Below, in pieces: positions 33,872 to 46,210 of a DNA stretch of 64,000 nucleotides. The position numbers and the translations under genes were made by a program. The stretch's first letter is position 1; each line of letters opens with the position of its first letter. The notes under the pieces were generated by a model. It searched no databases, had not been told where the DNA came from, and worked only from the letters and a program-made list of their open reading frames with translations. This DNA is from Anniella stebbinsi (taxonomy: Eukaryota; Chordata; Lepidosauria; Squamata; Anniellidae): the NCBI GenBank assembly GCA_029215795.1, contig JARDYH010000003.1, positions 264,525,562 to 264,589,561 on the forward strand. Reading direction: 5' to 3'.

Positions 33872-34339
33872 AACCCTATAATGTTCTACAAGCAAACAGA
33901 ACGCAAAAAATGAAGGACAGTTCTGTTCCTTCACAAATGCAAATTTCCATATGCATTGGGTTTTGTTTTGTTTTTGTTTTTAAATCAGATTAATTGGAAA
34001 CAGGAAGGAATTGACTTATTTGTAACCACATGGGAAAGTGATGTAGATTGATTCATCCATCCCAAGCCCAAAGGTCTATCTAATCCAACATGATTTTTTT
34101 CCTCCCACCATGACCAGATAGATGGCCCTATAAAGCCCACATGCAGGGCCAAATGAATGTAGCTATTCCCATCTAAGATTGTAAAGGTACTCACACTTTT
34201 AATTGTGTCTGGAAACAAATTACTAAGCATAGCAAATGTTACAGGATAAGTGTAATATGATTGCATGGGTGAATACTGCTAAAATCCTTACATTTGCATT
34301 CTGGATCTGCTGACATTTCTCAAGACTCTTTTTCTGTAC

Positions 34340-34790
34340 CTATTCTATTTATTTATGGTATTTCCCTGCCACCTTCCTTAGGCCAACCTAGTGGTTACAA
34401 AAAAATAAGAAGATTAAACAATCAAATAATGAATAAAAAGTTATAAAACAATAAAAGCAACCTGGTAAAGACAACAATTCAAAATGCCAAGTTACAAAGA
34501 TGTGTCTTGACCACCACTCCCTGAACGCAGAGAGTGTGGTCAGTAGTTCAAAGGGTTCTGCATTTCCGACAACTCCCAGCATATCCCAGCCAGCCAACAA
34601 CTGGCAACAAGTGCAGATATTTCGGTATTGGGGTGATGGGACCATGATTCTGTGCACTGGTTAGCAGCCTAGCTGACACATATTGCACCAATTGAAGCTT
34701 CTGGATGCTCTTCAAGGGTAGGCCCATGTAGAGTACAATGCAATAGTCTAACCATGTTGTAACCAAAGCATGGATAATTGTTGCCAGATG
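34340..34790 (-). mobile_element. L2-type LINE fragment, minus strand (1)
   Basis: The minus strand encodes LDYCIVLYMGLPLKSIQKLQLVQ with upstream and downstream breaks, the thumb/C-terminal signature of L2-type LINEs. The 3' end lies near 34340. Stops and frame changes make it a remnant. Confidence 0.75.
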
Positions 34791-34796
34791 ATGATG

Positions 34797-35870
34797 ATGA
34801 TTTATGTTTCTATACCACCCCATAGCCAAAGCTCTCTGGGTGATTTACAAAGATTAAAACATTAAACATTAAAAATTAATGAACAAAATTTAAAAGCATA
34901 AAAATCATAAAAACAGTCAATGTACAAAGACAGTATACATTTAAAAAACTTTGAGACTGTCAGCCAGGCCTGAAGATAGATCAGGGGTCAATTAAAAATT
35001 CAACATATGCTGTTAAATTCCTGGGAGAAGAGAAATGTCTTGACCCAGCGCAGAAAAGGTAACCATGTCGGCCTCATCAGGGAAATAATTTTACAATTGG
35101 GGGGGCCACCATTGAGAAGGCCAACGCCCTTGTTGCTATCTTCCAAGCTTCCCTTGGAGTAGACACCCGGAGGAGGACCTTAGATGTTGAGCGTAGATGT
35201 TGAATGGGTAGGTTCATGTTGGGAGTGGTGTTCCTTCAGATATTGTGGTCCCAAGCCATATAAGACTTCATAGGTTAAACCAGCACCTAGAATCGGGCTC
35301 AGAAACATACAAGCAGCCAATGCAAGTGGTCCAGAGTCGGTCTTATACGTTCAAACCTCTTGGTCCTTGTTATTAATCTGGCTGCTGCATTTTGCACAAG
35401 CTGCAGCTTCTGAACCATCTTCAAAGGCAGCCCCACATAGAGTGCATTGCAGTGATCTAACTTGGAGGTTACCAGATCATAGACAACAGAAGCCAGGTTC
35501 TCTGTCCAAATAGGGGTGTAGCTGGGCCCAATCGAAGCTGGTAGAAGGCACTTCATACCATCGAGGCCACCTGAGCCTCAAGTGATGACAGAAATGGTTC
35601 TAGGAGAACCCCCAAGCTATGAACTTGCTCCTTCAGGGGGAGTGCAACCCCACCCAGAACAGGTTGAACACCCTCCATCCGGTCAGCAGAACCACCCACT
35701 AACAGCATCTCAGTCTTGTCTGGATTGAGTTTCAGTTTATTAGCCCTCATCCAGTCCATTGTCACAGCCAAGCACCAGTTCAGCACATCCACAGCCTCAC
35801 CTGATGAAGATGAGAAGTAGAAGTAGAGGTGCATGTCATCAGTTTACTGATGACAATGCAATCCAAGACC
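34797..35870 (-). mobile_element. L2-type LINE fragment, minus strand (2)
   Basis: The minus strand carries, in order, WMRANKLKLNPDKTEMLLVG (35553-35834), KLDHCNALYVGLPLKMVQKL and LVQNAAARLI (35299-35556), then a broken C-terminus and an L2 3' end at 34797-34850 (complement of CCATAGCCAAAGCTCTCTGG). At about 1.07 kb it is the longest L2 copy here. Frame changes separate the two coding blocks, so it is inactive. Confidence 0.85.
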
Positions 35871-35890
35871 CTGGAACTAACTCAGACTAA

Positions 35891-36441
35891 GGCCCTTTCC
35901 ACACAAGGCCAAATGCCTGGGATAGACCCCGGCTGCTCCCTGTGTGTCCGAATGATGCACAGGGAGTCCTGGGGGTGGGGCCAGGCAAGGGATTTTTCTG
36001 GTTCTCAGGAAACAGAAAAATCCAAATTCTTTGTGCTCCCTGGAAGTTCCCGGGACCACGGAAGGATGTGGCTGTCCACCCCGGTGCTGCTGCACTTACG
36101 CGTGAGTAAACGTGGCAGCTCAGATGGCCACAGAGTCATACCACACGGTTCCATGGCCATCGGGAGAGAGGGGATAGCAAAATCTCCATCCCCAGGATGG
36201 CAGGGGGGAGGGGGGCTGGATCACGCATGGTGTTGTTGTTTTTAAACTTACACAGTTCTTCACTGGAGCACTAGTGCACTTTTTTTGCTTTTAAAAAAAA
36301 TGGCACCCGCAATGTGCGACAACCCGGGAGGAGCCTGGGTCATTGCACGAATAGTGTGCATTAGGGCGATGAACCCAGAAGTAGGCACTTCCGGTTTCAC
36401 TGCCCCTCCGGCCCTCTACACCCATAGGTGTAGAAAGGGCC
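35891..36441. mobile_element. 551-bp MITE with GGCCCTTTC ends
   Basis: Left end GGCCCTTTCCACAC; right end the inverse complement of GGCCCTTTCTACAC. Flanking triplets are TAA on the left and CAA on the right. GGCC-type ends plus a 3-bp near-duplication suggest a PIF/Harbinger-type origin. The GC-rich interior has no coding domain. Confidence 0.6.
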
Positions 36442-36479
36442 CAACTCAGGAACAGTCAGAGCTGGAGCACGGAATGTAG

Positions 36480-36870
36480 TTGTGCAAACGTTCTTTTTGC
36501 CAAACTCCTATCCAACGATTCAGGGGCAGCATAGGATCCAGGAGCACTCTCAAGCTGTGGACTCCATCCAGATCGTGTCGACTCTCAATAGCCAAGCCAT
36601 GCTTTCTACTGACCAACATCACCTCTATCTAGTCTGGATGAAAACTCAGATTGTTTCCACTCATCCAGCCCATTACTGAGTGTAGGCAAAATTCAAGGGT
36701 GTTGACTGCTTCCTTGGAGTCAGGTAACAAATAGAGTTGAGTGTCATCAGCATGTTGATAACATCTCAGTCCTAAGCTCTGCATGACTTCCCTCAGCAGT
36801 TTCATATAAATGTTCAATAGCATAGGGGATGAGATAGAGACCAGTGTGTGTTGAACAGTAGTCCACCAGC
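36480..36870 (-). mobile_element. L2-type LINE reverse transcriptase fragment, minus strand
   Basis: The minus strand encodes LRCYQHADDTQLYLLPDS, the YADDTQLY catalytic block with tyrosine replaced by histidine, and then NNLSFHPD, the start of the block seen at 35553-35834. It covers the same coding region as the neighbouring copy, so the two are separate insertions. Confidence 0.8.
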
Positions 36871-37702
36871 ACTATCTTCTGGGCATGACTTGACAGGAAG
36901 GACCACAGCAAGGGATGAGATATGGATGCCTAAAGCAGGTCCCCCCCCCCATCCTCTTCTGAAGAGGCTGCTTTTGGGTTTTGTTTTGTTTTTAAATTGT
37001 GTAACATGGAGTAACATGGTGAGGAAAATGCATGTAATAGAGAGCAACACAGAGTTCCGACTTCACTTGACTGTGTTAAAGCACAGACCAATGAAACACC
37101 AGCTTAACTTGTGATGGGAACATTTCCCAGTGACATGAATCCACCGGTCCTTGCATTCTTGTTCTAATGAAGCATCATGAATCAAACTATAAAAGTGAGA
37201 ATTGTTTTAATAGCATCTCCTCCCCTGTAATTCCTACTTTTGATCGTGGCAGGAGGATAGGGCATGGCAGGGGTTAGAAAACACAGCCTTCAGTTACCTT
37301 TATCAAAGGCAATTAAAAAAAAAAATGGTTCAGTCTTTGAAAAAGCAGGCCTGATAACAAAGGTTTACAGCTCTCTCCTGGCAACTATCATATATAACCA
37401 CGATACAGATTTGCTTCTTTGCCACGGCTGCTACATCATCCGCCCTGCATTCCTCATATCTTTTTGGAACAAGCCCCGTTATCTCTTGCCGTGTAACCGA
37501 CTGATCTCACACGCGATGCATTTTAAATCATAAGGCCATAGATCTTGTTCTCATTTATCTTGGGACAGATGAATTCTTCATGCTCATTAGCCACAAAGGT
37601 GGGAAGAACATAAAAAGGGAAACCCATTAAATTCAACAGGAAAGGAAGTGGAGAAGAACACCTTGCAGTATAATTTAAGCAAACAATACCACCCATTTTC
37701 AG

Positions 37703-39197
37703 TAGGGATGTGCATGCCCCAAAATATCATATTTTATCATTATCGGAATTTCAGACCAAAAAAGTTATCATCTCCAATAATATTGTAGGTTAATCATATC
37801 ATCTTCACGATAATTATTGGAAATCTGATATTTAATTTGCAGCCCCATTGTGCCCTATAGAGCTGATTTGTTTTAGAAAAAATGCCTATAACTTCTGTAT
37901 TTTCAAAGTTACAGGCTTGAAACTTGGTCTCAATACTTATGGGGTATGCCTAAGTATGTGTATGAAATTTGAGATTGATCCCTCCAACCCTCGATTTTAT
38001 ATGAATTTATTAAAGGATGTTTAAGTTCTGACAGGTCAGAATGACAGCTCGCCATGTGCGTTCATTCAGACCTGTCAAAAAGTTGCACGATCTTTCAAAA
38101 ATTCATATAAAATCGAGGGTTGGAGGGATCAATCTCAATTTTCATACACATATTTAGGCATACCCCATAAGCACTGTGATGAAGTTTCAAGCCTCTAACT
38201 TTTAAAATACAGACATTATAGGTTTATTTATATGGCAGTACGATAATCCGATATAATCAGTGTGACGCCCTGCCTGCACCTATGACACTCACCAGGCTAC
38301 ACAACAGGGCTGTCTACACCACTCGCACTCAGGGCTTACTTCAACCCCCCCTGTGCTTATGACGTGTTGGAGGGTTTAGGCTTACTGCTGCTGTTCCCAT
38401 CCCGCCTTTATCCTTTTAGGCCCCACGGCTCCACAGCCCAGCACCCTAGCTCTCAAATCCCCCTTCTTCTGTCCGCTGCCACCAGTACCTTCCTCAGGTA
38501 CACTTCCACAGATCACACCAGTTGGATATAATTAACAAGATTTATTAACAGAAGTATATGTATGTCAATAAGCATGAAGGTTTCCTCAGGTATATACTCG
38601 TAAAGGTTACAGGCACAATGCTTAATGGTTTCAGTACTTTATGTTCATAACATTTCAAATAGAAACTCTCATGTTCTATGTTTCTCCTGCTTACTCTACC
38701 CACTCTAAACTACACTACACTCTTTCCCACCATCTAGTTCCACCAAAATAACAAAACATGTTGGTCCTTCCTAGCCTCTAATCCAGTCAACAATAATCCT
38801 CTCTCTCCCTCACACACTTTCTCCTCACACTCTCCTGTCAGCTCCTCCCAGCTAAAAACCATATACACAGACACTCTCACACAGTCAGCCAATCCAGGCA
38901 CTCGCCCGACACAATCCAATCAGCACTCACACATGAACTCCCCCCCCCCCTTATGCTTACCCAGTTACAACATAACTGTTAGTCTATTTAACTTCCTTTA
39001 TGGCATTTTATAAACAACTACTTACAATCTTTTATATACACGGATCTCAACAGCAACTGAACATCACAATCAGGCTGAAAATTTTCAGATTGGATATTTA
39101 TCAGAGGTTTTTCTATCATAGTGTTGTTAATCAGATGTCCGATAACGACCTTATCGTATCGTTATCGGACATTTTAATGATACGATACACATCCCTA
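37703..39197. mobile_element. hAT-like element carrying a nested solo LTR
   Basis: Starts TAGGGATGTGCATG and ends ATACACATCCCTA with a perfect 8-bp duplication ATTTTCAG at 37695-37702 and 39198-39205. Its sequence outside 38261-39068 corresponds, in inverse orientation, to the 613-bp element at 48690-49302. Without the nested insertion it is about 680 bp. Confidence 0.88.
38261..39068 (-). mobile_element. Solo LTR of an LTR retrotransposon, 808 bp
   Basis: Begins TGTGACG and ends CATCACA, an inverted TGTGA/TCACA terminal pair. It is flanked by a 5-bp duplication ATCAG (38256-38260 and 39069-39073). The paralogous element at 48690-49302 has the corresponding uninterrupted site near 48807-48830, which confirms the boundaries. 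The minus strand has an AATAAA near 38540, so minus is the likely orientation. No internal coding region remains; recombination between two LTRs is the usual cause. Whether it is ERV or Ty3/gypsy type cannot be told from the LTR alone. Confidence 0.85.
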
Positions 39198-39224
39198 ATT
39201 TTCAGTACCTAGATGTATGCATTA

Positions 39225-39640
39225 ATTGCTTAATGAATTAATTACATTTCTATACTGTGCAATAGCTGAAGCTGTTGAAAAATAGAGCAGCAGAATAGAA
39301 TAGTAAAAGCTTGAGAAAATAAAAAGGTCTCCAGCTGGCACTGAAAAGAACATAACGTAGGCATTGGGTGAACCTCTTCAGGGAGAGTGTTCCACAAATG
39401 GTGTGCCACCACTGAAAAGGCCCTTTCTCTTGCCTCTTTTAGTGGGTGGCACCCAGAGGAGGGCCTCAAACAATTATGGATAGGCAAATATGGTAGGAGA
39501 TGTTCCTTCAGGTAATCTGGTTCTGAGCCATTAATGGTTAAAACTAGCACTTCGAATTGGACTTGGAAATGGACTTACAGCCAGTACAAATGGAGAAGTA
39601 CTGGCTGATCATTGGTCAGTCCCAGGTACAACATGATCCT
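39225..39640 (-). mobile_element. L2-type LINE 3' end, minus strand
   Basis: The minus strand encodes ERAFSVVAHHLWNTLPEEVH and QLETFLFSQAF, the conserved C-terminus of L2-type LINEs, then the 3' end near 39225-39270. Truncated 5'. Confidence 0.82.
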
Positions 39641-39644
39641 CTCC

Positions 39645-40700
39645 ATGGATTTCATTGGGTGACCCTAAGTCCCAGTATTATGAAAGAGGGAGAATAACCT
39701 TCCTTCTCTGGACTTCCTGTAAATCTGACCCAGTGTAGGACTCACACTTCAACATGCTGCATGTTCGGATGCCAGTTGTCCAGGACTAAGAAGGGGGAAG
39801 CAAAAGTATCACCATTGGACTCAGGCCAGTTTCAAAGAGCATTTTTACGCATATCTACTTATGGATCAATTTTGGGAGCTTTACAAGATCAATGTTCCAG
39901 GCTCATGGGGACTAAGCTTTCTAGCATATTCCAGACCTGTGCAACAATGGCTGGCTTTCATCCAAACTTTAAATGAGACTGCAAAAATGAATAATTAGAA
40001 TCCATCCCAAGAAAGCTTGCTCCCTGCCATTCCAATTTCTCGCCATCTTACCATGTGTGAAAAACTATCTTCTGCCTTTGATTTTGGATTTGCCATTAAT
40101 ATGGGAGAAAGTGGTTGCTATTCTCCACATGATATATGTTTGCATCTTATCATGTCTTACTTTCTGAAGAGATAGGGAAATGCATTCTGGTCTTCTGCTG
40201 TTTTAAATCAGTGTATATCTATGGGTCTCCAAGCCCTTCATAATCACTTCTCTAATCTGAGGTTGCAATATCCAGTCTGTGATATAAACCATAAAAAGAG
40301 TTGCTTTTAGAAGGAGGTCCGTTGCACATAGTATTTTCAGCTAGTGAGCTAGTGATTCCTGTAGCACCAGGCCTTTCATCTCCTCTTGTTTGTCTTTGAA
40401 AGTTCTGTGGCTGAGCAAGAGAAGTATTGCTGTTACCTTGGCAATGATGCAGTATTTTCCCATTGGCCATTGGCTTCAACATTGTCAGGGCAACAGCTGT
40501 GGCTGGTCCTGCCACCACATCATCCCACCTGCTCCCCCTTCAGTGCTGGTGGTGCCTGTCCTCAGGTAGGACTCCCGAAAGCATTATTACCCCCATAATA
40601 AATATCTGACAGAAAAAAAGAGGTGTTCCTGATGAGTTCATGGCCACAAGTGTTATGTCAGAGCTCAGATTCAAGCTGACAGCTTCATGATTTGTAACAC
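39645..40700. other. No gene recognised
   Basis: Short CR1-like traces (39650-39720 and about 40130-40180) in otherwise unrecognised sequence. Confidence 0.4.
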
Positions 40701-40709
40701 AATTTCCAC

Positions 40710-42255
40710 TAGGGATGTGCACTGACCCCCCGGATCGGATCACATAGCGGATCGGAATCGGACCTGGGGGGTCGGATTGGATCGGATCGGAGGATGGTCG
40801 GATTGGATCGGACCGGATGTCCGATCCGGATCGGACGCCATTTTGAATGCTTTTTCCCATAGCCAAGTATTGTTTTACAAAAACACCTATAACTTTTTCA
40901 TTTTTAAAGATAGAAGGATGAAACTTGGGCACATTGTAGACTGGTTAGGGATAGTTATCTGTGATAAATTTCAGAAAGATTGGTGGATGCATTTTGTGGC
41001 AATTAATTTTTTAATAAATACGCAGGAATGCCTGTAACTTTGTCATTTTTAAAGTTACACACATGAAACTTTGCCACATTGTAGGTGGTACATTGGGACC
41101 TATGTGTGTGAAATTTCAGAAACATAGGTGCTTGCCTTGTGTGGCAATTAATTTTAGAAAAATGGGTAATAGTGGGGTATATACAGTTACGCCTCCCACT
41201 TTTTTATTTTTGAAGATACAAACAGGAAACTTGGGCACATTACAGGTACCACTTGGCTTGATATGTGTGTGAAATTTCAGAAACATTGGTGCTTGCCTGG
41301 TGTGGCAATTAATTTTTGAAACAATGAGGGATTCATTGGACAGCACTTGCCCATAGGGAATCATTGGACAGTACTTGCCCATAGGGAATCATTGGAAAGC
41401 ACTTGCCCATAGGGAATCATTGCATTGCACTTTCCCATTGAGAAATACAGTTATGCCTCCCACTTTTTTATTTTTGAAGATACAAACAGGAAACTTGGGC
41501 ACATTGTAGACTGGTTAGGGATAGTTATCTGTGAGAAATTTCAGAAAGATTGGTGCATGCATTTTGTGGCAATTAATTTTTTAATAAATACCCAGGAATG
41601 CCTATAACTTTGTCATTTTTAAAGTTACACACATGAAACTTTGCCACATTGTAGGTTGGTACCTTGGGACCTATGTGTGTGAATTGTTTCAAAAATTAAT
41701 TGCCACACCAGGCAAATACCAATGTTTCTGAAATTTCACACACATTACAAGCCAAGTGGTACCTGTAATGTGCCCAAGTTTCCTGTTTGTATCTTTAAAA
41801 ATAAAAAAATGGGAGGCGTAACTGTATTTACCCCACTACTACCCATTTTTCTAAAAATTAATTGCCACACAGGACAAGCACCTACGTTTCTGAAATTTCA
41901 CACACATAGATCTCAAGGTACCACCTACAATGTGGCAAAGTTTCATGTGTGTAACTTTAAAAATGGCAAAGTTATAGGCATTCCTGGGTATTTATTAAAA
42001 AATTAATTGCCACAAAACGCATGCACCAATCTTTCTGAAATTTATCACAGATAACTATCCCTAACCAGTCTACAATGTGCCCAAGTTTCATCCTTCTATC
42101 TTTAAAAATCAAAAAGTTATAGGCATTTTTGTAAAACAATTCTTGGCTATGGGAAAAAGCATTCAAAATGGCGTCCGATCCGGATCGGATTTTCCCGATT
42201 TTGGGGCGGATCAGATTCGGATCGTGGATCGGATCTGATCCGATGCACACCCCTA
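40710..42255. mobile_element. 1.55-kb palindromic hAT-type element, copy F
   Basis: Starts TAGGGATGTGCACTGACCCC and ends ATGCACACCCCTA with a perfect 8-bp duplication ATTTCCAC at 40702-40709 and 42256-42263. GATCGG arms like the GC-rich family flank an AT-rich interior. In it a block beginning GAAACTTGGGCACATTGTAG occurs twice directly (about 40919 and 41491) and once inverted (about 42090 back to 41690). A 28-bp repeat lies in the middle. Confidence 0.9.
41333..41444. repeat. 28-bp tandem repeat, four copies
   Basis: The unit runs TCATTGGACAGCACTTGCCC plus ATAGGGAA; three copies are nearly identical and the fourth has diverged. It lies inside copy F. Confidence 0.88.
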
Positions 42256-42354
42256 ATTTCCACTCTTTAAAAGTAAGAATCAGCACTTTTTATTTGATGT
42301 AGAAACAAAATTATCTCCACTGAAGCGCTTGTAATGTTGGTGTTTTATGTTCCC

Positions 42355-42480
42355 AGTAGCAGCCATCCTCCACCCATCTGGCTGCTGTATTTTAGGATAG
42401 TTGAAGTTTCTAAGCTGTCTTCAAGGGCTGCCCCATGTAAATCTCATTTCAATAGTAGTCAAACTCAATGTTTAACAAGT
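42355..42480 (-). mobile_element. L2-type LINE fragment, minus strand
   Basis: The complement of CTAAGCTGTCTTCAAGGGCT with adjacent bases corresponds to the GLPLK-QKLQ block of L2-type LINEs. Very short. Confidence 0.5.
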
Positions 42481-44170
42481 GATATATAACTGAAGTAAAG
42501 CCATAATTCCCTACGGGCCTGACCATCCAAAGCTCTCCTCTGATTGTCTTATGGGTTTTCTGAGTCCTTCTCAAATGATGGGAGATCAGAAGAGTTTCCC
42601 CCAATCAAAAAAGTGCTTAGAAGAGTGTTTCCCCTCCCTGCTCTAAACCATTTCCATTCTTGTTCCACCTTCCTTCCCTTCCTTTCCCGTTTCTCCTTCT
42701 TTGTAGAGCACATGCAGCAGCAGACAAATAGCAAAAGGGAGAAGGTTATCTGTATGTTGCTCCAACAAGGAGCAGATGAGCTTTAAGTAAGAGTTTAACT
42801 TCATTTAGGCTGGCTAGCCCTGCCTCCAATATATTTTGGGGGTAGGGTTCATCTTACTGGATAGCTCCTTTAGAGTTTTGGCTGGTTCTAATTGAAACCC
42901 AGAATGGATTCACAGCCCCAACAAAATCAGACCCACTATCCTCCACTGCCTTAGCCCATGTCTGACATTCTCTTCCATATGTCCCATCCAATCATTTATA
43001 TTTTAAAGGTGTCTGTTGGTGTCTGTGAACTGCCCCTATCCTTTGAAAGCAAGTCAAGTGGAGAAAAATCAAGTGATGCATCTAACGGGTGACCCAACCC
43101 TGAGACAGCTTGACAGAGAGCGCATCACAGATGGTGTCTAGAGCAAACAACCAAGAAATGTGGTCAGCCTCAGAATCCATGATAGCTGCATTAATGCACA
43201 TGGCCAGGTGTACTTGGATTGCTTCAGACAGTAGCGATATTTGGACTGCGTCGGAGCCAGAAATAGGAGACACAAAGAAACCCAGTAGCTGTGTTGTTCT
43301 CATCTCTAACAAAGGGAGTTTTTACATAGCATAGTGCAACTTTCATCAGATCCGCTGCTTTCACAATCTTCCCTCCCCACCCCACCCCACCCCGACTAGA
43401 TCTTCTAGGCTTATTGCCAAACAGAATTGAGTAAGATGCTATCAAGCGGGGGTGGAAACAAAGCATCCTGATGTGTAGCTGGCCATTTTGTCAGATTTCC
43501 AATAACTTGAATTAACTTGCAGGGTATTGTCATCCACCAGTTTGTGGCAAGCCTCGCTGGCGCCGCCAGAGACTAGCCTCCTGTCATCCTGACATTCACC
43601 TATCTCATGCTTTGAATATGCATGTATCCATTAATTATAGCCAGCCAGTGATGCACAAACCCAAAGTGACTCTTTTATCCCATGGCTATCCAGAGTAATC
43701 CCTGCATGTCAAGATGAAGGCCTTGTAGTGTCATCCAAGTCAACAGCCTTTAAACGCTGAATACCAATTTGGATGTTTGGAATGCCAAGTCCTATAAGGG
43801 TTCTTACTGAGCAGATAAAGTAATGTGAATCAAGTCTTCCTGGAGAGAATGTTTCTTTTCTTCTTTCTCAGAGGGTGCTGTGTGTTGCCTGCTGAGTTTG
43901 GCAGGTTCTTAGAGTTGGATTCTAAAGACGATGTAGTGATCAGAAGTAAAAGCTAACATTTACTTATGGAAGGATGGCTCAGCTTATATTACCCTTTTCA
44001 TCTCTGAAGAGCAGAAGTTTTCTACCAGAAGGAAGTTCCCACATGGCGAAGTGATCATTTGGAATGCCATAAATATCTGAGCCATTTATTTTCAGGAATG
44101 AAAATTGCAGGATTACAATTGCAGTTCCATACCCTGAACAGATAACAGGGTTTCAAAGAGTTAATGCACA
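42480..44170. other. No gene recognised
   Basis: Unrecognised sequence including a (CCCCA)n tract near 43375-43393. Short open frames lack domains. Confidence 0.45.
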
Positions 44171-44178
44171 TTGCTTGT

Positions 44179-44221
44179 TGTGTGTGTGGGGGGGGGCAGG
44201 GCAGGGCAGGGCAGGGGGGGG
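44179..44221. repeat. (TG)n then (GGGCA)n G-rich tract, G-quadruplex candidate
   Basis: TGTGTGTG followed by G9, then four GGGCA units and G8. It contains many runs of three or more Gs separated by two bases. Confidence 0.88.
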
Positions 44222-44663
44222 CATCAGGGAAAGAGACTTGCTACACAAGGTATTGTAAAATTAAGCCTATTGAACAGAATGGAGAAGGAACCACTGGAGT
44301 CCTGCTTGCTCACCAATAGCTTGGTGGCTTGCAAAATAAGAAGCTGGCCAACACTGTGAATGGGAAATGATGACTATGAGCAGTATCCTGGCATAATGTC
44401 TAATAGCCAATTAATCAGGATATGAACAAGAAAAGATGATGAGCCATAACCTGGAGCCCACTGAAGTAACACTCCTTTCACTACTTCAAATGGGGCGGGG
44501 GGGGGGGCACCAAGTGCAGTAACCAAGTACAATAGCACTCCTTTCACTACTTTAAATGGGAGGAAATGATCAGCAATATTCCAGAACCTTATGCAATAAC
44601 CACAGCACTAAATGGGGAAAGGTTTATTAATAAACTAATTCCCTCTTCAGACCATAGAAAACA

Positions 44664-44709
<46 letters not shown>

Positions 44710-44724
44710 TGTGTGTGTGTGTGT
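44664..44724. repeat. Compound (TC)n(GT)n microsatellite
   Basis: About 21 TC units followed by nine GT units. Confidence 0.96.
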
Positions 44725-44989
44725 AGATTACGCTCATTATATTCTAAAAATTATATACCGTAGGACTAACAGTATTTGTCATGGGGGTGGGGTTTGAAGA
44801 TTTTCAGCATCATCATAAAGTTGACCCCCTTTTTTTCTTCCCAAAAGTGAATATTCTCATAAATTTCAACAAAGAATTTCAATTGCTATCTCTAAGATAA
44901 TTATTTTCTCTCCCCCCCTCCCCAATTTTGGGAGAATACTCAATGCCGCCACTGCCTCTGTTCTTGGGATCTTGGAAAAATCTGCAAGA

Positions 44990-45388
44990 GAATAAAATGA
45001 GTATGGATTTACATACATCCAACCAGCAGATTCTGCAATGGACTGGCTTTTCCAGATGTGCATAGATTCTGCAGACTTGAGGACATTTTAAAAAAAAAAT
45101 TCTGGAATTTTGCAGAAATTTAGATGTGGAATCTATCATCTATCTATCTATCTATCATCTATCTATTTTAAAAAATCAGCTGAAAATGTGCATTTCTTCC
45201 CATGGGCTAAAGTGTGAAAATGCATTTGGGGAGATTTGTGCATTTAGGGGTCTTCACAGATAGGGGATGCATTTTTGCACATGTGAATTTGCACAGATGT
45301 GAATCTGTGAAAATTTGGGAAATTGGAGTCCATCAATGAATGGATGATGGCAGGAAAGGCACCTGACAAAATACATACATTCCTACTC
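44990..45388 (-). mobile_element. Old hAT-like MITE remnant, minus orientation
   Basis: Inverse-orientation similarity to 63420-63726: AGATTCTGCAGACTTGAGG, a TGCACAAA-rich centre, and an ACATTCCTA end near 45388. A (TCTA)n tract (45131-45167) interrupts it. Confidence 0.45.
45131..45167. repeat. (TCTA)n microsatellite
   Basis: About eight TCTA units with one TCATC interruption. Confidence 0.92.
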
Positions 45389-45399
45389 TGTTTGTTTAT

Positions 45400-46205
45400 G
45401 ATCAGAGTTCAACGAATGTCCATAATGTATTGCATTCTAAGATCCCCCAGTGAATTTTAGCCTCAGGGCTACCGCCTACTTCCTTCTCGACATGGTTAAA
45501 GTCATAATAGTTAATGCATCCACACAATTCCTCCTCCATACAAATTAGGATGACAGCTTTTCACCCCAAGAGTGCTGTTATATTCAGATTCCTTCAGCTA
45601 ATAAAGTACCAATGAAGCATGACTATATATATATATATCTATCTCCACCCTGTGATTTCACAGCAGTCATAGATAGCATGGAGCAAATAGTCTTTGTCTC
45701 CAGATTCATTGCAGCTCTGTTTGAAAGAAGCAATTGAAACTAAACTAAACAGGCACATGGCATCCAACCTTCCTTGTTCGGACTCAGTGAAATAAAGTGG
45801 ATGTAAATAATTGCTTACAAGAGGTAGGGCAGTGAAATCCTGGGCTGGGATTCAAAAGGCCATTTCAGATAAATTCTCTGGGCATGCACTGAGGTTTTTC
45901 AGGCACCTCTTCAGATGACAGCCCCTTGCGCATCTTGAAAAGCAATGAGGATTTTCCAATGTGCCATTTGATCTGGTGCAAAGAGCTGCAAATCAAATGG
46001 GAAAATAGTGTCTCTCTACCCTGAGCATCTTCCAAAGCATTTTGCACACTTGCAAGGGCTTCTTAGTATCCCAGCTATTGCCTTCTTTATCCCCGCTCCC
46101 TCAAATGAACAAAACAAATGGACAGAATTGGCTGTACAATATTGATGTCTTTTCTATATTAACTGTAGTGTGTTGGTTCAGCTCATGTAAACCAGCTGAG
46201 CCATC
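45400..46205. other. No gene recognised
   Basis: No recognisable gene or well-bounded repeat; contains a short TATATA/TCTA tract near 45626-45644. Confidence 0.45.
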
Positions 46206-46210
46206 CCCAA

